Source: Bradyrhizobium sp. LHD-71
Lineage (GTDB): Bacteria > Pseudomonadota > Alphaproteobacteria > Rhizobiales > Xanthobacteraceae
Direction: 5' to 3'
DNA: 64,000 bases
Assembly (NCBI RefSeq): GCF_031157255.1
Contig: NZ_JAVIFX010000005.1
Span: forward strand, 124,001-188,000
Shown here: piece after piece, positions 9,534 through 17,716 of the stretch
How positions within the stretch are numbered: position 1 is the first letter of the stretch
How the letters are laid out: each line of letters opens with the position of its first letter
Made by a program: the position numbers and the translations under genes
Notes under the pieces: generated by a model
Seen by the model: only the letters and a program-made list of their open reading frames with translations
The model's database searches: none
What the model was told of the DNA's origin: nothing

Positions 9534-10444
9534 AGCCGGATCCTTGGGTCGATGATGCTGTAGGACAAGTCGACCAGGAAATTCGACAGCACGAACAGGA
9601 TGGATGTGACAAGGACGCCTGCCTGGACCACCGGATAGTCGCGCGAGAACACCGCCTCCACCACCGTGCGGCCGAGCCCCGGCCAAGCGAATACCGTTTC
9701 CACGACGAACGCACCGCTCAGCATGGAGGCGAAGTAGACGCCCATGATGGTGACAAGTGGCAACAGCGCATTGCGGAAGGCGTACTTCCAGACCAACAGA
9801 CGTTCGGGCGTGCCGACGGAGCGGCCCATGCGAATGTAGTCGCTGTCAAGCACTTCGAGCATACCGGAGCGGATGATGCGCGTCTGCGCCGCTACCGGAT
9901 ACCAGCCGAGTGCAATCGCCGGTAGGATCACATGTTGCACGCCATCCGCGCCAAAGGCCGGAAGCCATTGCAGGCCGACGGCGAATACGAGGATGAGGAT
10001 GAGACCAACCCAGAATGAAGGAACCGCCTGCCCGAGCATGGCGATGATCCGTCCGATTTGGTCGATCCATGAGCCACGATACACCGCCGAAAGCACGCCA
10101 AGTGGAATGGCGAGCACTAGGCTGAAGGCAAATGCAGCCGTCGCCAAATAGATGGTCGCCGGCAACCTTTCGAATACCAGTGCAAGCGCCGGCATTTGCC
10201 AGCGATAGGATTGGCCGAAGTCACCCTGGAGAGCCTTCCAGAGGAAAATGAAATATTGCTCCCAGAGCGGGCGATCGAGACCGAGTTCTTGCTTCAGCGC
10301 ATCGATGGCCGACTGCGGTGCTTCCATCGGAAGCATGAGCGAAACCGGATCGCCCGAAAGGCGCGAGATCACGAAGATGATTAAGCTCGCGCCGAGAATG
10401 CTGATCGCCGCATTGAGCAAGCCCTTGGCGAAAATCGCTTTCAC
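9530..10444 (-). CDS. ABC transporter permease, OppB/DppB-like
   Basis: About 304 residues. The N-terminal TM segment (LLNAAISILGASLIIFVISRLSG) is followed by the periplasmic domain (LGLDRPLWEQYF, GDFGQSY) and five more TM segments ending SYSIIDPRIRL, all standard for the OppB/DppB family. The open frame starts at 10537, inside the binding-protein gene. I prefer the GTG at 10444, which follows a GAGA motif and lies 34 nt after the stop of that gene, so the N-terminus is somewhat uncertain. It acts with the OppC-like subunit encoded downstream. Confidence 0.88.
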   Translation of the reverse strand: MKAIFAKGLLNAAISILGASLIIFVISRLSGDPVSLMLPMEAPQSAIDALKQELGLDRPLWEQYFIFLWKALQGDFGQSYRWQMPALALVFERLPATIYLATAAFAFSLVLAIPLGVLSAVYRGSWIDQIGRIIAMLGQAVPSFWVGLILILVFAVGLQWLPAFGADGVQHVILPAIALGWYPVAAQTRIIRSGMLEVLDSDYIRMGRSVGTPERLLVWKYAFRNALLPLVTIMGVYFASMLSGAFVVETVFAWPGLGRTVVEAVFSRDYPVVQAGVLVTSILFVLSNFLVDLSYSIIDPRIRL

Positions 10445-10478
10445 AATCGTCTCATCTGCTAGGCCGTCCGTTCCGGAC

Positions 10479-12041
10479 TTACTTCTTGAAGCTGACTTCC
10501 TGGAACGCGCGCCACGATCCGGGCGATGGCCACGCACGGAAGTCGATACTGTCCCGCCAAGCGAGTGTCACGACTGGACGATAGGTCGGCACGCCGCCGA
10601 GCACATTCTCGTGCTTGTAGCGCGCGATCTTCTGGATCAGTCCGACCCGTTTCTCTGGGTCCATGGTGCCCTTCAACTCCTCGACCATAGAATCGGCCTT
10701 TTCGTCATTGGTGTAGGAGTAACTACCGAAGCCTTTGCCTTGAACGAAACTATGCAACATGCCGCCCCACGACGTTGCCGGATCGCCCGGCAGGCCGTGG
10801 CCCCACATCCACATCAGAACGCCGTCCATCTCCGGCGGTCCGCTGCGGCCACGACGACCCAGATTGATCCAGGCTGAATACTCAAGTCCCTGCACTTTGC
10901 AGCGGATACCGACCGTGCCCAGATAGGCAAACACGGCTTCGCCCATTTCCTTCACATTCGGTTCGCGCGGCGTGATCAGGTTGTAGCAGGGTGTCTCGAA
11001 GCCATTCGGATACCCGGCCTCGGTGAGCAACTGCTTCGCCTTGCGCATATCGTACGCGTAGGGCTTGAGGGTTGGATCGTAGCCGGTCGAGCCACGACCG
11101 ACCTGCGTGTACCGTTCGCCCTGTCCGAACAGTACGTTCTTGATGATCGCATCGACATCGACGGCGTGGGCCACCGCCTGACGTACCTTCAGCTTGCTGA
11201 ATGGCGAGTCCGATTTGTAGGCGGGAAAATCGATATACATGTTGTTCGGCGCCATGGCCGTGAAGGTCTTCACGCCCGGCATCTTCTTGATTTCTTCGAC
11301 GGCCGAGAGCGGCACCGCGTCGACCCAGTCGACAGCGCCGGACTTGAATGCGGCAACGCGTGTGAGATCTTCCGGAATGATCTTCAACACGAGATTCTTG
11401 ATCTTCGGACGTGCGTCCTTGTTCCAATAATCCTCGAAGGCCTCTAGCTTCAGGTCTTCCTTTATCGAACGCGAAACGAACTTCCATGGTCCGGTACCGA
11501 TCGGGGCCTTCGCGAAACCATCCTCACCCGCTTTCTCGTAATACTTCTTTGGCATCGCCCAGAGTTGCAGCGAGCCGACGATGTAATCACCGTCCGGCGC
11601 CTTGAAATGTAGCTTGAAATGATGGTCGTCGATGATTTCGAACTTTTCGACGTTGGCCTGCAGATGCGTCCAACGCGAAATCTTCGGATCCTTCAAGCGC
11701 TCGTAGGAGAACTCAAAATCCGCCGATGTCAGCGGATCGCCATTATGGAATTTCACGCCTTTGCGAATCTGAACATCGATAATTGGCTTGTCCGAGGTCC
11801 CCTCAATCTTCCAGGACTCCGCGAGCCAATTGACGGGCTTCAGGTCCGGATCGAACCGCACCAGCTGTTCGAACATTTGGCCGATGAAGTACTGGTCGAC
11901 TCCGGCCGAATAGCGCGCGGGATCGAGCACCGTCCCCTCGGCCGCAAGCGCAGCGACTAATGTATCCTTCGTTTGCGCCGCAACGGCCGAATTCAATGCC
12001 AGCAGGCCCAGCACTGTGGCAACAAGGCGCCCTGCAAACAT
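10479..12041 (-). CDS. Family 5 extracellular solute-binding protein
   Basis: The 520-residue protein opens with a Sec signal peptide (VATVLGLLALNSAVAAQ, cleavage near residue 22). The family 5 (OppA/DppA/NikA) fold follows: LDPARYS, IGQMFEQLVR, KGVKFHNGDPLTSADFEFSYER and the C-terminal lobe. It would capture the ligand in the periplasm and deliver it to the downstream OppB/C permeases. GGGAGG lies seven nt before the ATG. It is the first gene of the minus-strand transporter operon and is separated from the divergent GntR gene by a 210-nt regulatory region. A paralogous, broken binding-protein gene lies at 13033-14599; the two share the same motifs and length. Confidence 0.93.
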   Translation of the reverse strand: MFAGRLVATVLGLLALNSAVAAQTKDTLVAALAAEGTVLDPARYSAGVDQYFIGQMFEQLVRFDPDLKPVNWLAESWKIEGTSDKPIIDVQIRKGVKFHNGDPLTSADFEFSYERLKDPKISRWTHLQANVEKFEIIDDHHFKLHFKAPDGDYIVGSLQLWAMPKKYYEKAGEDGFAKAPIGTGPWKFVSRSIKEDLKLEAFEDYWNKDARPKIKNLVLKIIPEDLTRVAAFKSGAVDWVDAVPLSAVEEIKKMPGVKTFTAMAPNNMYIDFPAYKSDSPFSKLKVRQAVAHAVDVDAIIKNVLFGQGERYTQVGRGSTGYDPTLKPYAYDMRKAKQLLTEAGYPNGFETPCYNLITPREPNVKEMGEAVFAYLGTVGIRCKVQGLEYSAWINLGRRGRSGPPEMDGVLMWMWGHGLPGDPATSWGGMLHSFVQGKGFGSYSYTNDEKADSMVEELKGTMDPEKRVGLIQKIARYKHENVLGGVPTYRPVVTLAWRDSIDFRAWPSPGSWRAFQEVSFKK

Positions 12042-12251
12042 GTCGTTTCCTCCCGGCTTTTCTTAGCGGGTTAATTCTCCGGAGTATCAGCCGCAGCTGG
12101 CGGCACTGTCAATTGTCAATTATTTATAATTGACGCGGGAGGTTGTTATTGCAATTCACGAACGGACGTTTGCGCGGAGAGTCTGATCGTCCAAAGCGTC
12201 GCCGGCACAGAAATGATCATGCTCCGCAGAAGGGATTTGGAGAGACCATCG
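12042..12251. promoter_or_regulatory. Divergent promoter with GTCAATT palindrome
   Basis: An 8-bp inverted repeat GTCAATTA/TAATTGAC (12115-12122 and 12127-12134, 4-nt centre) is preceded by one more direct copy of GTCAATT (12108-12114). On the minus strand a TTGACA box (12107-12112) and GATACT (12083-12088), 18 bp apart, form a likely promoter for the binding-protein operon. The palindrome touches its -35 box. On the plus strand TATAAT (12125-12130) inside the palindrome could serve the GntR gene. The site is a good candidate operator for the GntR/FCD protein. Confidence 0.55.
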
Positions 12252-13028
12252 ATGGCTGGGAATCCAGCTTTAAAGCTGAAGATGCCGACCTTGCGCATGG
12301 CCAACGCAAAGCGACGCACGTTACTCGCGCGGACGATCCCTGAACAGATCGCTGACCATCTGGCCATCGCCATTATCAAGGGCGAATTCCGCGACGGCGA
12401 GCATTTGCCGGAGCAGAAGGTCGCGGCGCTGTTCAATGTCAGCCACGGCCCAGTGCGCGAAGCGATCCGTACGCTATCAAAGCGAGGTCTTGTGGAATTC
12501 CAGCCGCGGCGCGGCGCGTTCGTCATCGGCGTTACACTTGATGCCATCGCCGACATCTTCAACATCCGCGCCGTGCTGCTAGGTCTTTCGGCGCACAGCC
12601 TTGCGAGACTGCCGTCAAAGCAGCGACCGATGGCCGCGCTGAACGAACGCGCCGCCCACATCCGTGCACTCGCAGGCAGCCGAGGAACGGATCCGGAGAC
12701 CTTCGCGCATGCGCTCGGCCGTCTTGGCGCCCTTATCTTCCGCAGCTGCAGCAACGCGCACTTGACACGAATCCTGCGCGAGGAAGCCGCGGGCTCGCTC
12801 TGGGGCGATCTGTGGCGCGAGCACACGTTGGACTTTCTGACACAGAAGCGGCGCAACATCGCCGCCGCAGATTGGGTCGCCGTGGTCGACGCCATCGCGG
12901 CCGGCGATGGCGCCCGCGCATCACGGATCACGCGTAAGGCCCTTTTCGATTCCCGCGACTCGGCGATCGAGACGCTGCAGCGGCTGCGCGGCGAAACCGT
13001 TTCACCGTCGCGCTTCGTGCGGGAGTAA
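12252..13028 (+). CDS. GntR-family transcriptional regulator (FCD type)
   Basis: About 258 residues. Residues 25-90 form a GntR winged helix (IPEQIADHLAIAIIKGEF, LPEQKVAALFNVSHGPVREA, LVEFQPRRGAFV), followed by an all-helical FCD-type effector domain. The FCD Asp/His metal-binding set is not obvious, so the ligand is unclear. The ATG at 12252 is chosen because GGAGAG lies eight nt before it; an earlier in-frame ATG at 12213 lacks a good site. It is the only plus-strand gene in module 1 and lies between the functional and the broken binding-protein genes, divergent from the transporter operon. It is therefore the likely local repressor, responding to the transported acid or its CoA ester. Confidence 0.88.
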   Translation: MAGNPALKLKMPTLRMANAKRRTLLARTIPEQIADHLAIAIIKGEFRDGEHLPEQKVAALFNVSHGPVREAIRTLSKRGLVEFQPRRGAFVIGVTLDAIADIFNIRAVLLGLSAHSLARLPSKQRPMAALNERAAHIRALAGSRGTDPETFAHALGRLGALIFRSCSNAHLTRILREEAAGSLWGDLWREHTLDFLTQKRRNIAAADWVAVVDAIAAGDGARASRITRKALFDSRDSAIETLQRLRGETVSPSRFVRE

Positions 13029-13032
13029 TACG

Positions 13033-14599
13033 TTACTTGAACCCAATCTCCTGCATTCCGCGCCAATAGGAGGGCATGGCCCACGGCACGAAACGAACGT
13101 TGTCGCGCCACGCAATCGTAATTAACGGACGGTAGGTGGTGATGCCGGCAAGCACTTGGTCGTGTTTGATCTCGGCAATCTTCCGAATCATGACAATGCG
13201 CTTCTCCGGATCCATCTCGCGTTTCTGCTCCTCGATCAGCCGATCGAGCTCGGGCAGGCTGGTGTTTGACGAACTGCCGTAGCCGCGCGCGGGGTCGAAA
13301 GTGTGCAATGTCGCCGCCCACGCATTGCTGACATCGTTGCCCCCGTGGCCGTACATGCTGCTGGCGGCGCCATCCATCATCTTTTGGTTTGAACCTTCAG
13401 GCCAGCGCCGGATCAGATTGAGCCAGGCGTTGTATTCAACTCCCTGCAGTGGCTTGCAACGAATGCCGACGGCACCGAAATAAGCGAAGATTGCCTCCCC
13501 CACTTCCTTCAAGTTTGGTTCGCGCTGGGTGGTGAAGTTGTAGCACGGCGTGTCGAAGCCGCGCGCAAGGCCGGCCTCGGCGAGCAGCTGCCGGGACTTC
13601 TTTGGATCGTAGACGTAGGGTTTTTGCGCTGGGTCGTAGCCGAAATCATCCGGGCTGAGCTGGGCATAGCGCTCGCCCTGCCCGAATAGAACGCTCTTAA
13701 TGATTGCATCCATGTCGATCGCATGGGCCGCCGCACGTCGCACCCGCACGTCCTGCCAGGGGGAGCCATTGATGTGAGTCGCGAGCTGGATGTAGAGGTT
13801 GTTGGTGGTGTTCAGCGTCGCCGTTTTGATGCCGACCGTTTTGCGCAGCTCTTCGACTGAGGCAACAGGCACGGACTCAATCAGGTCGACCGCCCCAGTC
13901 TTTAGCGCCGCCACCCGCGTAAGATCCTCCGGAATGATCTTGATGTGCAGATGTCTTACAGTGGGTCTGTGTTCCTTGTTCCAGTAGTCGTCAAACAGGT
14001 CGAACTTGATGTCAGTCTTGATGTTGCGCGAGGCGAATTTCCACGGTCCCGTGCCGACGGGACGCGCGACAAACCCATCCTCGCCGACCTTAAGAAAGTA
14101 ACTTTTTGGCAGCGCCCATAGTCGCAGGCTGTCGGTATCGTAGGTAGCATCGCCTTCTCTGAAGTGTAGGCGAAAGTGGTAGGGGTTCACGATCTCGAAG
14201 CGTTCGACCGCGGCCTGCAAGTGTGCAATGCGGCTGACCTTCGGATCGCGCTGGCGATTGAAGGCAAACTCGAAATCCTCCGCCGTCAGCGGATCGCCAT
14301 TGTGAAATTTCACGCCTTTACGCAGGTGCACGTCAATGATCGGCTTGTCGTTGTTCCGATCCACCGAGTAAGATTCCGCCAACCAGTTTACGCGTTTTCC
14401 ATCCGGGCCGCGCCGCACAAGCTGCTCAAACATCTGCCCGATAAAATAATAATCCGCCCCAGCGGCGGCCCGGCTTGGGTCAAGGGTGGTGGATTCCGTG
14501 GAAGCCGACGGTGATGGTATCCTTCGGGTTTTCCTGCGGCCGTGCGGATGACGCACCCAAAAGCGTCAGTGTAAGTGCGTACATGAGCCAGGTTTTCAT
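13033..14599 (-). pseudogene. Second family 5 solute-binding protein, frameshifted
   Basis: From about 14500 downwards the frame encodes a nearly complete family 5 binding protein (TLDPSRAAAGADYYFIG, KGVKFHNGDPLTAEDFEF, ending MQEIGFK) closely resembling the protein at 10479-12041. The signal peptide lies in another frame: an ATG at 14599, with GGAGG seven nt before it, reads MKTWLMYALTLTLLGASSA then DTITVGF and hits a stop. Aligning with the paralog (DTLVAALAAEGTVLDP) shows that a single missing base near 14500 joins the two parts without a gap. The gene is therefore inactivated by a 1-nt deletion, or the consensus has an error there. The remainder has no further stops, so the lesion is recent. 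Confidence 0.82.
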
Positions 14600-14931
14600 T
14601 GTTGCTCCTCCCGCGCTCTGCTTTTGCTTTCTTCTGGGTCAGCCTGGCGACCGAGGGCAGCTTATGCGGGCCAGCAGATGCTTGGCGAGTTCAAGGTGTG
14701 ATGCGTATTTGGAAGGAAGTTGGTTGCAACGCACGCCCGCTTATTCGAGCGAGCGTCGCTCACAGGTGGCGCGCAACTGCAAAATCAAACAACGAATGCG
14801 GCCGATGACTGTTTAATCGGGCTTGTATGCGATATGTTGCACTCGATCGACAGCAACGACATCGCGACCGGGGCCCTTGAGTTTGGCGGCCATAATGGGT
14901 CCCGAACATGCCTTAGTGGTGTCGGTGGAGG
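14600..14931. other. Intergenic, nothing recognised
   Basis: The 332 nt between the broken binding-protein gene and the RES toxin hold only short frames without motifs. The promoter of the binding-protein gene should lie near 14615-14680, but no convincing -35/-10 pair was found. Confidence 0.4.
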
Positions 14932-15624
14932 CTATAGCGCGAAGATCGCATTGGTCCGGCAATTTCGGACCTTATCGACTCGCTCTCCATCCCAATGGTA
15001 GTCGAAGTGATCTGCCTGGACCGGAATATTCATGAGATCCGGCCAGAAGATAGCGACACATTCACCGCCTGCGCAACGCACGCTGCGATAGATGATTCCG
15101 TTCGCACCGCCGTCCCGGAGTCGTCGCCCCAAGGCCTGTGAAGCCTGGTAATCATCCGGGTCATGACAATGGTCGAGCGGCCTTGCATCATGCAGATCAA
15201 GATCGAGCCGGTTGACGAGCACGCGGAACTGCGAGGTCCACCCCGGATCCTCAGCGCTATTCGCCATCGTCACTCCGTGGTGATAGGCCGCCTCTCGAAT
15301 GGCAACCTCCTCGCGATCACCGGCACTGTAGACACCATAGGTCCCATCGGTGAAGCGTCCCGGTCGGTCGGTGCTGACGTGGACAAACGGGGCCATGAGG
15401 TAGCTGGCACCGGGTCCGCTGGCGCGCCGCTCCGGCGGGACCAAATCGAGCTTGCCGATGTGATCCCAGATGCGTGGATTGGTCTTCGACTCCGCGGACG
15501 CCAGCGCTTCCCAGTCCTGCGGGTCCGCAATATCCTCGAAAAGGTCGATGGGGGGATGGATGGAGCGAATGATCCGGTAAGCCTTAGGCCAACGCACCCG
15601 AACGAGCGGAATGGCGTCGTTCAC
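14932..15624 (-). CDS. RES-domain toxin (NAD+-degrading family)
   Basis: The 230-residue protein contains a RES domain: an N-terminal AYRIIR with the first conserved Arg, GRFTDGTYGVYSA around residues 90-101, the Glu-containing helix VAIREAAYHH (105-115) and YRSVRCAGG (179-187) carrying the conserved Ser. RES toxins are ADP-ribosyltransferase-like enzymes that deplete cellular NAD+. The gene overlaps the antitoxin gene by 4 nt (ATGA), in the usual antitoxin-first order. It sits between two catabolic operons and its codon use does not look foreign to them. Confidence 0.88.
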   Translation of the reverse strand: MNDAIPLVRVRWPKAYRIIRSIHPPIDLFEDIADPQDWEALASAESKTNPRIWDHIGKLDLVPPERRASGPGASYLMAPFVHVSTDRPGRFTDGTYGVYSAGDREEVAIREAAYHHGVTMANSAEDPGWTSQFRVLVNRLDLDLHDARPLDHCHDPDDYQASQALGRRLRDGGANGIIYRSVRCAGGECVAIFWPDLMNIPVQADHFDYHWDGERVDKVRNCRTNAIFAL

Positions 15625-16031
15625 CAGCCGCTACGCTCCGCATCGAGATATGAACGCACGCGCGCCAACGAGAAGATATCACCCTGGGCCATGATCTCGA
15701 CCGGGGTGCGTCCCTCAAAGGCTCGGTTCGACTTCTTCACCCAGGCGTATCCTCGCTCAGAATCGGAAAAGAGATAGCGCAGGCCTTTGTGAATCCCCAT
15801 GAGCAGCGAAAGACGCGTCGCGAGGTCGCGGTCGATGCGCCCGAGTTCGCCGGCCTTCCATCGCGCATAGGTGCGTGCGGCGAGCCCCCCAAGGATTTCG
15901 CGCGCCTCGGCATCGGATATCTGCCACTTCTCAAAGAGGCGGGTCACGGCGCGCGCCATTGCCTCCGCCTCGCTGGCAGTGATCTGCGGCACGTCCGGAA
16001 GAGCGTGTGTGCGCGGAATTTCCTGTAGCAC
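15621..16031 (-). CDS. Xre/MbcA-type antitoxin of the RES pair
   Basis: About 136 residues. The N-terminal half is a helix-turn-helix-like region (ISDAEAREILGGLAARTYARWK) and the C-terminal half is the toxin-binding domain (LLMGIHKGLRYLF, AWVKKSNRAFEGRTPVEIM, LARVRSYLDAERSGW), which fits the Xre/MbcA/ParS toxin-binding family (DUF2384). The frame is open up to 16073, but the GTG at 16031 has a perfect AAGGAGG six nt upstream and is the better start. It should neutralise the RES toxin and repress the shared promoter just upstream. Confidence 0.85.
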   Translation of the reverse strand: MLQEIPRTHALPDVPQITASEAEAMARAVTRLFEKWQISDAEAREILGGLAARTYARWKAGELGRIDRDLATRLSLLMGIHKGLRYLFSDSERGYAWVKKSNRAFEGRTPVEIMAQGDIFSLARVRSYLDAERSGW

Positions 16032-16051
16032 GGCGAACCTCCTTACGGCAT

Positions 16052-16109
16052 AAATTAGGGACAAATACGCCATTTGGCAAGAGCTTTTGCTAGGCTTATA
16101 GTCATAAGC
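16052..16109 (-). promoter_or_regulatory. Promoter and inverted repeat of RES/Xre operon
   Basis: On the minus strand TTGCCA (16075-16080) and TAATTT (16052-16057) are exactly 17 bp apart and lie 21 nt before the GTG start. Upstream of the -35 box is an inverted repeat GCTTAT/ATAAGC (16094-16099 and 16104-16109, 4-nt centre), a plausible autoregulatory operator. The remaining 295 nt up to the lyase gene show nothing else. Confidence 0.5.
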
Positions 16110-16404
16110 ACCGCCTTTCTGCTGGACTTGAACAGACCGCCGATTTTAGCCAAAGCGGGTCCGCTTGCTGCGCGAGGGCTGAAAAGCCTGCTTGCGCGCA
16201 ACCCGCCTCGCTCGTTCCGACAGGAATTCATACTGAGTCGAGTGTGTCGGTGCCGAGCGCAGAGGCCCGACGCAACAGTAGTGGCCGATCCGCCGAGGCA
16301 CCTCCGGGCGTATAGTTGAGACGAAGCGGGTTGTGGCGTCGGCCAGCAGAGCTGGCTTTCGCAATTTGTACAACGCTACTGAATTTCTGAAACCAAATTG
16401 CCGG

Positions 16405-17247
16405 CTAGGCGAGGCTCAATATGCGTCGCGCGCGAGCAGCGTGCGGAGCATCGATCATCACGCCGTCAACGACAACCACACTCGTTCCCGCGCTGGAGAA
16501 CGCAGCAAGCACCCTCTCGGCCCAAGCAATCTCTTCCGCGGACGGGCGAAAGACCTCGTTGATGACCGCGACCTGAGATGGATGGATCGCCGCCTTGGCG
16601 TCGAAGCCGTCGCGGCGCGCCTGAGCGGCCTCCGCCCACAAGCCGTCCGGATCACGAAAATCGGTGTACACTGCATCGATCGCGACAAGCCCCACGCGCT
16701 TCGCCGCCATCAGACACAGGTCGCGGGCGAGACGGAACGGACTACTGTATTCGCCAGATAGCAGACGATTGCCGGTCGATCCGAGGTCTGCCGCAAGATC
16801 CTCACTGCCCCAGAGCATGGCCTTCAGTCGCGGGTGACGCCAAGCATCCTGGGTAAGTGACAACGTTCCCGCCACTGTCTCTGTGGCAACGGTCATGACG
16901 CCGATCGAAGTTTGCCTGGATTCAAGCGGCGACAGCAGTGTGTCGAGCTGTTGCAGGTCCTCTGGGCCTTGTACCTTCGGCAACATCACGTAGTCAGGAC
17001 ACGCAGTCGCCGCAACGGCAATGTCATCCCTGCACCACTTCGTCCGCAAGCCGTTTATGCGGATAGCCGTCGCCGATTTGCCACGCTCTTGCCCGGCTAG
17101 ATGCGCTGCCAGCATGGCGCGCGCCTCCGCTTTTGCCGACGGCGCCACCGCATCTTCGAGGTCGTAGATAATGACGTCAGCCTCGCTCGACCTCGCGTTT
17201 TCCAGCATGCGCGGCCGGTCAGCGGGCACGGACAGCAGCGAGCGCAT
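16405..17247 (-). CDS. HpcH/HpaI (CitE-like) acyl-CoA lyase
   Basis: The 280-residue TIM-barrel protein belongs to the CitE/malyl-CoA lyase branch: RSLLSVPADRPRMLENA start, DVIIYDLEDAVAP with metal-binding acidic residues, AIRINGL, DYVMLPKVQ, and AAIHPSQVAVINEVF. Relatives cleave malyl-CoA, beta-methylmalyl-CoA, citramalyl-CoA or related 3-hydroxyacyl-CoAs into acetyl-CoA or another short acyl-CoA plus an oxo acid. It starts 1 nt after the stop of a MaoC hydratase. A MaoC hydratase plus CitE-like lyase pair is the arrangement of itaconyl-CoA hydratase with citramalyl-CoA lyase and of mesaconyl-CoA hydratase with malyl-CoA lyase. It is the last gene of the long module 2 operon. The exact substrate is inference. 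Confidence 0.88.
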   Translation of the reverse strand: MRSLLSVPADRPRMLENARSSEADVIIYDLEDAVAPSAKAEARAMLAAHLAGQERGKSATAIRINGLRTKWCRDDIAVAATACPDYVMLPKVQGPEDLQQLDTLLSPLESRQTSIGVMTVATETVAGTLSLTQDAWRHPRLKAMLWGSEDLAADLGSTGNRLLSGEYSSPFRLARDLCLMAAKRVGLVAIDAVYTDFRDPDGLWAEAAQARRDGFDAKAAIHPSQVAVINEVFRPSAEEIAWAERVLAAFSSAGTSVVVVDGVMIDAPHAARARRILSLA

Positions 17248-17248
17248 G

Positions 17249-17713
17249 TCAAGCCGCGGCTGCCTTCGGACGCAGGCGCATGAGCGCCTGACGATCGCAC
17301 ACGCCGCACATCACACCGTCTTGATTGAACGCTTCATGGCGCAGCGTTACGATTCCTTCGCAGGGACGCGATTTGCTTTCGCGCTTGTCCAGCACCGTGG
17401 TGCGTATCTTGACCGTATCGCCCTCGAACAGCGGGTGCGGAAATTTTACGTCTGTCATGCCGAGGTTCGCGACCGTCGTTCCGAGCGTGGTGTCGTTGAC
17501 CGACATACCGACCATGAGACCGAGCGTGAACAGGCTGTTGACCAGCGGACGCTTCCAGATGCTGCGCGCCGCCGCGGCATTATCGATGTGCACAGGCTGC
17601 GGGTTCATGGTGATGAGCGAGAACCACTTGTTGTCGGCCTCGGTAATGGTGCGTGTCCATTCGTGGTCAAATACCTGCCCTTTTTCGAATTCCTCAAACC
17701 ACAAGCCAGCCAT
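17249..17713 (-). CDS. MaoC-family hydratase
   Basis: The 154-residue hot-dog-fold protein has the MaoC signature in WFSLITMNPQPVHIDNAAAA (roughly residues 31-50), where the Asn/His pair corresponds to the hydratase motif, and VNSLFTLGLMVGM after it. It probably hydrates the double bond of an enoyl-CoA formed by the carboxylase encoded upstream and hands the hydroxyacyl-CoA to the lyase encoded downstream. AGGAGTG, overlapping the end of the upstream gene, lies seven nt before the ATG. The usual catalytic Asp before the motif is replaced by a Met-Asn context, as in the mesaconyl/itaconyl-CoA hydratase branch; this assignment is tentative. Confidence 0.85.
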   Translation of the reverse strand: MAGLWFEEFEKGQVFDHEWTRTITEADNKWFSLITMNPQPVHIDNAAAARSIWKRPLVNSLFTLGLMVGMSVNDTTLGTTVANLGMTDVKFPHPLFEGDTVKIRTTVLDKRESKSRPCEGIVTLRHEAFNQDGVMCGVCDRQALMRLRPKAAAA

Positions 17714-17716
17714 GTT

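Noticed and set aside
12146-13321. 391-codon minus-strand open frame opposite gntR
   Set aside because: Shadow of the GntR regulator; Arg/Ser-rich low-information sequence and overlap with the end of the second binding-protein gene.
16094-16109. tRNA or att-like repeat near the RES/Xre promoter
   Set aside because: The short inverted repeat has no tRNA features and no second copy elsewhere in the window; more likely an operator.
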